In this document: piece after piece, positions 34,514 through 42,219 of the stretch
Numbering within the stretch: position 1 is the stretch's first letter
Layout: the number at the start of each line of letters is the position of its first letter
NCBI GenBank assembly: GCA_964645755.1
Contig: CAZYBT010000010.1
Span: forward strand, 1-47,317
Direction: 5' to 3'
DNA: 47,317 bases
DNA from: VMCP01 sp964645755
GTDB taxonomy: Bacteria; Bacteroidota; Bacteroidia; NS11-12g; UBA955
Notes under the pieces: generated by a model
Told to the model about the DNA's origin: nothing
Databases searched by the model: none
What the model saw: only the letters and a program-made list of their open reading frames with translations
Made by a program: the position numbers and the translations under genes

Positions 34514-36016
34514 TTAGGATTTATCGAGTGACAGCAAAAAGGATTCTGCGGTATCTAAATAGTGTTGCTGTTTTTCGGTTGACATTTTATCGAAGGTGAT
34601 TATGAGCATTCCTAGGCGCGGATTTTGTTGAAGGAAGGTGCGATGTTTGTTGATGAATCTCCAAAACAGTGAATCCCATATGATCTGCCATTGACCATCA
34701 CCTTTTTTGTAATCGCTCATCTTAACGATATAATTACTTCCAGAAAAATAGGGTTTTGTGGTCATGATACCTCCATCGGAGAATTGCGACATGCCATAGA
34801 CATTCGGAACCATCACCCAATCGTAGGCATCGATATACATTTCCATAAACCATTTATAGACAGAATCTGGTTTGAATTCGCACAACATAAAAAAGTTCCC
34901 TATGATCATGAGACGCTCGATATGGTGAGAATAAGCCGTTTTAAGAATTTTTTGAATGACCACATCAACGGGTTCAATTCCTGTAGTTCCGGTGTAAAAG
35001 GATGGGGGAATTTCGCGAGAAAAATTCCAGAAGTTGGATGTTCGTTGCAAACAGCCTTCCCTTTTGTATACAACCCTAATAAATTCTCTCCAACCGATGA
35101 TTTGTCGAATAAATCCTTCCAGAGAATTTAGGGGTATTGAATTTTTTTCGGCATGATCAAGGGTTTTTTGAATGATTTGTTGAGGATCAAGTAGTCCTGC
35201 ATTTAAAAGTGGAGACAGGATTGAGTGGTACAAGAAATGCTGATCGGGTTGCTTTGAAAAAGCATCTTCATATTCACCAAAAAGAGCAAGTCGTTGATCT
35301 AAAAATTGATCTAGCCAAGTTTCAGCTTCTTTATGTGAAGTTGGGTAAAATTGTTCAGAATATACGAAGTCGCGGTTTCCAACGTTATTTGGGAAGTATT
35401 TTTCAATATAGGCTTGAGCTTCTTCCACTGATTTTGATTTTGGGGGAAATGGGAGCTTAGGCATTTCCATATTTTTAGGAAACGGTTTCCGATTGTCGGC
35501 ATCAAAGGTTAATTTTCCTCCAAGAGGTTTTCCTGCCTCATCCATTAAAATATTCAGTGACTTTCGTTGTGCGCTGTAGAAATCTGTTTGAAAATACCTT
35601 TTCTTTTGATTGAAGAAGGCATGACTTTCATCAATTGGCTTTAAAAAGTTTGGTGATGGGTGTATTTCAAGTGTAACAGCGGTTTTTTGAATGCCTCGTT
35701 GGATGTGTTTGAGCAACCAGTCATCAGATGGATTACAGATATGAATTTGGTTATATTTTTTTGGTAGTTCGGTAAAAAGTTCCCGAGCATCGGCGAGAGG
35801 CTGATGGCATTCAATATATTGAACTTGGTGACCTTGATTGATCAACAGTTCAGCATATTGCATCATGCTTGCTCTGTGAAAAATAAGTTTTTGTTTGTGG
35901 AAGGAGTATTGTTTGAAAAAGAGATGTTCTTCAACGATGATAACCTGTTTGCAATTGATTAAAACAGGATTGTTTAGATACAATTGATGAGGGAAAATAA
36001 CGGCAACTGTATTCAT
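34514..36016 (-). CDS. Cryptochrome/photolyase-family protein (DPRP type) lacking Fe-S cysteines
   Basis: 500 residues. N-terminal alpha/beta domain (TVAVIFPHQLYLNNP, FHRASMMQYAELL), then the helical FAD domain with RQIIGWREFIRVVY, MIIGNFFMLCEFKPDSVYKW, AYDWVMVPNVYGMSQFSDGG and TTKPYFSGSNYIVKMSDY. This is the deoxyribodipyrimidine photolyase-related group that includes bacterial (6-4) photolyases. The family's Fe-S ligands should follow SDY, but here the sequence is SDYKKGDGQW with no Cys (residues 434-443), and the Cys before it is also missing (LLDPQQII). FAD-contacting residues look kept. Either a cluster-free photolyase or a photoreceptor. No signal peptide; cytosolic. Confidence 0.9.
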   Translation of the reverse strand: MNTVAVIFPHQLYLNNPVLINCKQVIIVEEHLFFKQYSFHKQKLIFHRASMMQYAELLINQGHQVQYIECHQPLADARELFTELPKKYNQIHICNPSDDWLLKHIQRGIQKTAVTLEIHPSPNFLKPIDESHAFFNQKKRYFQTDFYSAQRKSLNILMDEAGKPLGGKLTFDADNRKPFPKNMEMPKLPFPPKSKSVEEAQAYIEKYFPNNVGNRDFVYSEQFYPTSHKEAETWLDQFLDQRLALFGEYEDAFSKQPDQHFLYHSILSPLLNAGLLDPQQIIQKTLDHAEKNSIPLNSLEGFIRQIIGWREFIRVVYKREGCLQRTSNFWNFSREIPPSFYTGTTGIEPVDVVIQKILKTAYSHHIERLMIIGNFFMLCEFKPDSVYKWFMEMYIDAYDWVMVPNVYGMSQFSDGGIMTTKPYFSGSNYIVKMSDYKKGDGQWQIIWDSLFWRFINKHRTFLQQNPRLGMLIITFDKMSTEKQQHYLDTAESFLLSLDKS

Positions 36017-36051
36017 AGATTGTTAAATAACAACCGATGAATACAATTGTT

Positions 36052-36999
36052 TTAAGCTTGTTTTTTAGTTTTCGAATTTGATTCGCTATGAAGGCTGTTC
36101 ATGGCCATCATTTCTTTGAGGGTTTTGTTCATTCCTTCGGTAGAACCGTCCAAGAAAATCACATTCCCTTTGCCATCAGTGGCAAAATTTTTGATGGCTT
36201 CTGTCCACATACTGAAAAGTAAAAATGAGGAATCTAAATCTGCGGTTTTCATTTCATTGGCCGCTTCCGACATACCTTTTGCAACTTCTTTTCGGAACAA
36301 TGCAATTCCTTGTCCACGCATTTGAGCGGCTATTTTTTCAGCTTCCGCAGAAATTTTAATGGCATTACCTTCAGCTTCTGCAGCTTTTGTTTTGGTAATT
36401 AAGAGTGCTTGTCCTTCGTTTTCAGCTGCCGCTTTTAAATTGCTTGATGCAACTACTTGTGCCATGGATTTGGTGATTGCTTCATCGAAAGTGATGTCGT
36501 TTAATGCAAGATCTTGGAGGTGGTAGCCCCATTTTTCGAGCACATCATCAATGTTATGTTTCACAGATTCTACGATTTCATTTCTGAGGGACAAAATTTC
36601 TGCTTGTTTTTTAGTTGCAACAAAACCACGAATACTTCCTTCGATGGTTCTGATCAATGCGGTCATAAAGTCGCGTTCATTCACAAACTTAAATGCCACG
36701 TTTTTCAAAGTCTCCTCGGAGTTGTTGATTACTGAATATAGCAACATTGCTTTGAAATAAACATTGGCTTGGTCTTGAGTGATGGCTTGAAAGTCGAGTT
36801 CAATGGATCTATTTTGGGTTGAGATTCGACGGTGAATCACTTCCAAAACTGGAATTTTAAAGTTCAGTCCGGGATTTAAAATACGCTGATATTTACCAAA
36901 CATGGTAATCACAGCCACGGTGCCTTGTTGTACAGTTACCAATCCGGTAAAGAGGATAACCAACAGCAGCGTAATGATAACAATTGTAGAAACGCTCAT
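36052..36999 (-). CDS. SPFH/Band 7 (stomatin-like) membrane protein
   Basis: 315 residues. One N-terminal membrane helix (TIVIITLLLVILFTGLV) followed by the PHB/SPFH domain: VQQGTVAVITMFGKYQRIL, NPGLNFKIPVLEVIHRR, TQDQANVYFKAMLLYSV, ALIRTIEGSIRGFVATK. A long Ala/Glu-rich coiled coil comes next (AAAENEGQALLITKTKAAEA), then a Ser/Lys tail. Such proteins form membrane-bound oligomers and organise membrane microdomains; no NfeD partner lies beside it here. A dispersed TGAGGGACA copy lies at 36585-36593. Confidence 0.93.
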   Translation of the reverse strand: MSVSTIVIITLLLVILFTGLVTVQQGTVAVITMFGKYQRILNPGLNFKIPVLEVIHRRISTQNRSIELDFQAITQDQANVYFKAMLLYSVINNSEETLKNVAFKFVNERDFMTALIRTIEGSIRGFVATKKQAEILSLRNEIVESVKHNIDDVLEKWGYHLQDLALNDITFDEAITKSMAQVVASSNLKAAAENEGQALLITKTKAAEAEGNAIKISAEAEKIAAQMRGQGIALFRKEVAKGMSEAANEMKTADLDSSFLLFSMWTEAIKNFATDGKGNVIFLDGSTEGMNKTLKEMMAMNSLHSESNSKTKKQA

Positions 37000-37135
37000 A
37001 ACACGAATCTAATCAAATATTTGAATTTCAATTTGCTTTTTCTTGAAAAATATGAAATAAATCGACCAAACAATTGAACGAATCGCCAATAAAAGCGTGA
37101 TAAGTTTAGGAAAAGCGCGAAATTTGCCATAGAAA

Positions 37136-40100
37136 ATGAGGAAAAATATATTATTGGTATTGGTATATGTGCTTGTGGTTGGCATGTTACACGCTCAAGA
37201 TCCTAATGGTGGAAACGGAAGGGGAGAGCCTGGAGCCCCTCCTCCGAGAGTTTTAAAAGTACAAGGTACAATCAACGGTTCCGACGGTAATGGATTGGGT
37301 AACTCCGAGGTAAAGGTCTTTGCAATGGCCGATACTTTATATGCAATACCTACCCAAGAGCAGCTGAATGTTTTACCTAATACGGTTCTCAAATCATTGT
37401 TGAGGTCGGTGAAAACAGATGATCGAGGATTTTTTCAGTTAGAGTTAAACATGCCTCTATTTTCGAATGGCGAGAATGGATTTCGGAGGGGAAATAGAAA
37501 GCATTCAATGTCGGCCTATTTGGTTGTTTCGGCGGATGGATATGAGTCACAGAGGAATTATGTGAACTGGCGTACACGTCCCTCAGAAAATGGATTTGAA
37601 ATCAAGTTGGATCCAATTGTTTTATTGAAAAAGAAGGATAAAATTGAAGAGGTAGAAGTTAAAACGAAGTTATTTGTTCAAAAAGGCGATACCACCGAGA
37701 TGAACGCTGGAAATTTTCAAGTGAATCCGGATGCATCGGCAGAAGATTTGGTTAAGAAAATGCCAGGGGTTACTTCGAGCAATGGGCAGGTGCAGGCTCA
37801 AGGTGAGCAGGTGAAGAAAGTTTTAGTTGATGGAAAGCCATTTTTTGGCGATGATCCAAACACCGCTTTAAAAAATTTGCCAGCCGATGTGATTTCAAAA
37901 ATTCAAATTTTTGATGGCAGGTCGGATCAAAGTGCGTTTACTGGTTTTGATGATGGGAACACCACTAAAACCATGAATATAATTACCAAAATGGGATTTA
38001 AAAACGGATTATTTGGCAAGGCTTTTGGAGGTTATGGTCAATCAATTGAAGGGTCTGGAGATGTTCATAAATACAAGGCAGGATTAAATGTGAATTATTT
38101 TTCTGGCGATAAGCGCATTACTTTTTTATCTCAGTTTAACAACATCAATGAGCAGAATTTTTCTATCGACGACATCATGGGAGCAATGGGAGGTGGCGGT
38201 CGTGGCGGACGCGGTGGAGGAATGGGCGGTGGAATGTTTGGTGGCGCAGGAGGCATGGGAGGATTTAATCCAGGTCAGTTTTTTGTGAATTCTCAGGGAG
38301 GTATCAACACAACAAATGCAGTTGGTTTGAATTATTCTGATAAATGGGGTAAAACTAAAAATGTTGAAATATCAGCGAGCTATTTTCTGAATAAAACCGC
38401 GAATGACAACAGCAGCTCCACTAGTCGGTATTACATCACTGGTGCAAATTCTATGGGTGGTTTGCAATATTTAGAGAATGATTCTAGTTTAACCAATAAC
38501 CTCAACCATAGATTGAATATGCGGGTTGATTGGAAATTGGATTCACTAAACCGCGTGATCATTCAACCAAGATTAACGATACAAGAAAACAACAAAAACA
38601 ATCCATTATTCGGCAATACGTGGAACCCAGAGAATCCATTGCTGTTTACAAATACATTAAACAACCTTACAACCAATGGTTCGAACGGATTGAATGGAGG
38701 CCTGAACTTGAATTGGCTGCATTCATTTCAGAAAAAGGGAAGAACACTATCCGTGACGGTTAATCCAGGCTTTAATACACAAGATGGATTGAATGAAATC
38801 ATGAGCAATACAAAATTACTCACCAGCTCCAGTAGTTATGATACGTTTAAATTGCAAAAAATCAATACAGATAAATGGACACAAACGATGAGTTCAAATA
38901 TTGCTTTTACAGAGGGATTGGACAGCAATCACATGTTGATGTTAGGGTATAATCTGAATTATAACTTAAATCAAAGCAATCGTTTAAACAATGTACCGGT
39001 TGTTTATGGTTCAACTGTTTATGTTTTGGATACTTTGTTATCTAACGAATTTAAAAACGGTTATACCAGTCAATCGGTAGAAGCGAAATATCAATTTCAG
39101 AATTATAAGTGGAATTCAAGTGTTGGCATTAGTGGTCAGATTGCTGAGTTAGATGGCAATCAAGTTTTTCCACGCGCCTCAAATGTAAAGAAGGTGTTTT
39201 ATTCCGTGTTACCCAATGTGAGTTTGAGATATAAAATGGGGATGAGGAAAAATATCCGCATCAATTATCGTGCAAGTAACAATGCACCTTCGGTAGATCA
39301 ATTGCAAGAAGTTTTAAATAATAGTAATTTACAGCAGTTAAGCATTGGAAATGCGAAACTTGATCAAGATTTCCAACACAATTTAACGATGCGTTACTTC
39401 TCTGTAAATTTAGAGAAATCGAGCAATGTATTCTTTTTGGTGAATGCAACGTATACTCAAAATTATATTACTTCTTTGACGCAAATAGCTGGGAATGGTT
39501 TGGTAGATGTATTTTTAGAGGATTCAACCAGAGTAAAATTAAATCCCGGTGCTCAGTTGTCGAGGGCCATTAACATGGATGGATATTACAGTTTAAGATT
39601 GTTTGGCACCTATGGAAAACCACTTTTCAAAGGGAAGTTAAACATGAATGTGAATGGGGGACTGAATTACACGCAAACACCGAGTAAAATTAAAGTGGGA
39701 AATGGAGAGGAGCGCATCAATTATGCTCAAAATCCTTCAGCAAATGTGGGATTGGTTTTTGGAACGAATGTGAAAAAATTAGATGTTACAATCATGAGCA
39801 CCACCACATTGAGTATGGTTCAGAACACATTGCAGATGTCTTCGGACCAAAATTATATGACGCAAAATTCTCAACTGAGGTTGTCGTTTAATCCTAGTTC
39901 TAAATGGGTGATTAGTAGCGATATCACGCATCAAATTTATCAGGGTTTTACAGCGGATTTGAATCAAACATTTATTTTATGGAATGTGGGCTTGGGTAAG
40001 AAATTTGGTGTAAAGAGCCAAAGCGAGATCAGATTAAGTTTGATCGATTTATTGAATCAGAATAGGGCAATTTCTAGAAATGTAACACAGGCATATTTTG

Positions 40101-40267
40101 AGGATGTACGTTCAAAAGTATTGACCCGATATGCAATGATTACATACACGTATACATTGAGGCAGCTTGGTACGGACGCGAAAGATGGAAAGAAGGAAAA
40201 CAAAATGATGATGTTTCCAGGAGGGATGCCGCCTCCGGGAATGCATCCGCCGGGTGGTGGATTTTAA
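37136..40267 (+). CDS. Outer-membrane beta-barrel protein, TonB-receptor-like (OMP_b-brl_3 type)
   Basis: 1043 residues with a signal peptide ending at GMLHAQ. A carboxypeptidase-regulatory-like domain (VQGTINGSDGNGLGNSEVKV) and a plug-like region (NPDASAEDLVKKMPGVTSSN, KKVLVDGKPFFGDDP) lead into a long barrel. There is a Gly/Met-rich loop (about residues 350-385, e.g. GGRGGRGGGMGGGMFGG) and a Pro/Gly/Met-rich tail (FPGGMPPPGMHPPGGGF). No clear TonB box is seen. Probably takes up or exports an unidentified substrate. A strong bidirectional terminator follows. Stands alone between convergent and divergent genes. Confidence 0.9.
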   Translation: MRKNILLVLVYVLVVGMLHAQDPNGGNGRGEPGAPPPRVLKVQGTINGSDGNGLGNSEVKVFAMADTLYAIPTQEQLNVLPNTVLKSLLRSVKTDDRGFFQLELNMPLFSNGENGFRRGNRKHSMSAYLVVSADGYESQRNYVNWRTRPSENGFEIKLDPIVLLKKKDKIEEVEVKTKLFVQKGDTTEMNAGNFQVNPDASAEDLVKKMPGVTSSNGQVQAQGEQVKKVLVDGKPFFGDDPNTALKNLPADVISKIQIFDGRSDQSAFTGFDDGNTTKTMNIITKMGFKNGLFGKAFGGYGQSIEGSGDVHKYKAGLNVNYFSGDKRITFLSQFNNINEQNFSIDDIMGAMGGGGRGGRGGGMGGGMFGGAGGMGGFNPGQFFVNSQGGINTTNAVGLNYSDKWGKTKNVEISASYFLNKTANDNSSSTSRYYITGANSMGGLQYLENDSSLTNNLNHRLNMRVDWKLDSLNRVIIQPRLTIQENNKNNPLFGNTWNPENPLLFTNTLNNLTTNGSNGLNGGLNLNWLHSFQKKGRTLSVTVNPGFNTQDGLNEIMSNTKLLTSSSSYDTFKLQKINTDKWTQTMSSNIAFTEGLDSNHMLMLGYNLNYNLNQSNRLNNVPVVYGSTVYVLDTLLSNEFKNGYTSQSVEAKYQFQNYKWNSSVGISGQIAELDGNQVFPRASNVKKVFYSVLPNVSLRYKMGMRKNIRINYRASNNAPSVDQLQEVLNNSNLQQLSIGNAKLDQDFQHNLTMRYFSVNLEKSSNVFFLVNATYTQNYITSLTQIAGNGLVDVFLEDSTRVKLNPGAQLSRAINMDGYYSLRLFGTYGKPLFKGKLNMNVNGGLNYTQTPSKIKVGNGEERINYAQNPSANVGLVFGTNVKKLDVTIMSTTTLSMVQNTLQMSSDQNYMTQNSQLRLSFNPSSKWVISSDITHQIYQGFTADLNQTFILWNVGLGKKFGVKSQSEIRLSLIDLLNQNRAISRNVTQAYFEDVRSKVLTRYAMITYTYTLRQLGTDAKDGKKENKMMMFPGGMPPPGMHPPGGGF

Positions 40268-40315
40268 AGTCACAAAAAAAACCTTGGAAATTTCCAAGGG
40301 TTTTTTTGTGACTTT
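40266..40315. terminator. Strong bidirectional terminator
   Basis: AAAGTCAC (40266-40273) and GTGACTTT (40308-40315) enclose an A/T-run pair and CCTTGGAAA/TTTCCAAGG. It separates two convergent genes. Confidence 0.92.
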
Positions 40316-40325
40316 ATTCAAACGT

Positions 40326-42197
40326 TTAGTGAATGATTTGAATTTTATAAGAATCTTTTTGGTTGTTTGCAATTACATCAACGAAGTAAAGTCCATTCGA
40401 CAACAGTTGAGTATTTAAAACGATTTCTCGATTTGCCGCCTGAATTGATTTGGTTGAAACAACTTGCCCGTGGATATTTCTCACTTGAACGCTAGCAAAT
40501 CCAAATTCCTGTGGAACGAAAATGATTAATTGGTCGTTTGCTGGACTTGGATAAACATTTACGCCTTGCAAATTGTATTTGTTCGTTGAGGATGCAGGCT
40601 GTGGGTTTATGTATTGACGGAAAGTATCGCCACCGCATGGAGGAGAATTTACGATGAAGAGAACTTCAACCGGACCTGGTTTACTGTATGTATGTGTAGG
40701 ATTTTCTTGGAAATTTTCATCACCATCTCCGAAGAACCAATGGAAATCATTGCCACCTGTTGAAATGTTTTTGAAATCAAAGATTAGCCCATTTTGCACA
40801 TAGGTAAAGCTTGCTTTTACTTTTACCACTTCATAGAAATTCTGATATTTGGTAGTGAAGCAACCTTGGTTATTTGTTACTTTCACACTGTATTGTGTTG
40901 TACCAGAAGTTTTGGCAAAGGTGTTGTTGGTGGTTTTCCCATCGGACCATAAGTATTGGTTTCCAAAACCGCCGGCTGTTGCTGTTACTCTTACAGAGTC
41001 TCCTGCACAAATATTAGAATCTGTGAATGTTAATGTTACATTAGGATTTTGTGCCAAGATTACTTGAACGTTTCTTTGTGCGGTACAACCTGCTGTATCT
41101 GTTGCTGTTACAGTATAAGCTGTTGAAACTGTTGGGGATGCATAAACTGTATCAGATGTTGTAGAGCTTAAACCGGTAGAAGGGGTCCACAACAAAGTAG
41201 AATTGCCGCTTGCAGTTGCGACAAGTTTTGCAGGATTACCACCAGGACAAATACTACCAAAATTGGGAGTAACTGTTAGGGTAGGAGCGATACCTGCATT
41301 CACTGGTACATAGTATGCCAATGAAGTGTCGCTAATTCCAGATTTGGAACAAGTTACAATGATTCTATAGTATCTGTTGGCATTTAAGTTTACAGTTCTT
41401 GAAACTTCACCGGCGCCGACGTTTGTCCAAGCCACTGTGGCAGTATCTGTAGTTGTTTGCCATTGAATTGTATTTCCATAACTATTCGAGAAATTGTTAG
41501 CAGTAAAAACAACAATACCTGTTGCGCCACAAACTTTGGTTGGATTGGAATTTACATATCCAGCATTGGGAGTACCAGAGCAATAAGTTGGAAAATGTTG
41601 CCATTCGAAATCGTCTAAATAAACGCTACCGCCTTGGTTTCCGCCTGAGCGCGCAGTTCCTTGGATGAGAATATAATTTGTAGTTCCCGTGTAAGTTGAT
41701 GGAATTGCAAAAGAGTATTGATGCCAACCTTCAGCTACAATGTCGGGAACATTTAATTTTGCATAGCGAGCAACCACTCCCAATCTTTTGGCACCGGTGA
41801 GTGATCTTGTAGTATTGATGTACACTGTAATACTATCTGCCTGAGTAAAAGTAGAATCGCGATAGATGTAGAAGCTGAAATAAGAATTTCCAGACCCTCT
41901 TGAGCTCAAATCCATTAACGGAGATGATAGGGTTTGTTGTGTTCCTGCTCCAAAAGCACCTCTTGAGTTAAATCTCAATAATCCGCTGCCGCCGTGAGGA
42001 TTGCAAGTTGGGTTTGTTTGTGCACCTGTTCTTCTGCTCCATAGATTTGGATTGCCAATGCCTGCCCAACCTGCTGGTGGAAATGCATTTGTTTCCAAAT
42101 CTTCTGTTTTTAATTCTGCTTGTGCGCTTAGCGAAGTAGAATACGCAATAAAAACAGTCATAAGACCAATGATTTTGCGTGTAACGTTAAATTTCAT
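40326..42197 (-). CDS. T9SS type A cargo protein with Ig-like and PKD domains
   Basis: 623 residues from the ATG at 42197 (MKFNVTRKIIGLMTVF); an ATG at 42320 would add 41 residues and lacks a signal-like start. Signal peptide to SLSAQ. The N-terminal domain is a jelly-roll-like module (FPPAGWAGIGNPNLWSRR, SFYIYRDSTFTQADSITVYI) typical of cleaved-adhesin or MAM-like folds. Ig-like repeats (CPGGNPAKLVATASGNSTL, CAGDSVRVTATAGGFGNQY) and one PKD domain (WFFGDGDENFQENPTHTY) follow. Type A sorting domain at the end (VYPSPANDQLIIF, VRNIHGQVVS, LLSNGLYFVDVIA). Convergent with the barrel gene across a strong terminator. Likely surface adhesin or matrix protein. Confidence 0.87.
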   Translation of the reverse strand: MKFNVTRKIIGLMTVFIAYSTSLSAQAELKTEDLETNAFPPAGWAGIGNPNLWSRRTGAQTNPTCNPHGGSGLLRFNSRGAFGAGTQQTLSSPLMDLSSRGSGNSYFSFYIYRDSTFTQADSITVYINTTRSLTGAKRLGVVARYAKLNVPDIVAEGWHQYSFAIPSTYTGTTNYILIQGTARSGGNQGGSVYLDDFEWQHFPTYCSGTPNAGYVNSNPTKVCGATGIVVFTANNFSNSYGNTIQWQTTTDTATVAWTNVGAGEVSRTVNLNANRYYRIIVTCSKSGISDTSLAYYVPVNAGIAPTLTVTPNFGSICPGGNPAKLVATASGNSTLLWTPSTGLSSTTSDTVYASPTVSTAYTVTATDTAGCTAQRNVQVILAQNPNVTLTFTDSNICAGDSVRVTATAGGFGNQYLWSDGKTTNNTFAKTSGTTQYSVKVTNNQGCFTTKYQNFYEVVKVKASFTYVQNGLIFDFKNISTGGNDFHWFFGDGDENFQENPTHTYSKPGPVEVLFIVNSPPCGGDTFRQYINPQPASSTNKYNLQGVNVYPSPANDQLIIFVPQEFGFASVQVRNIHGQVVSTKSIQAANREIVLNTQLLSNGLYFVDVIANNQKDSYKIQIIH

Positions 42198-42219
42198 ATA
42201 GTTTAGTTTAGTTTTAGTT

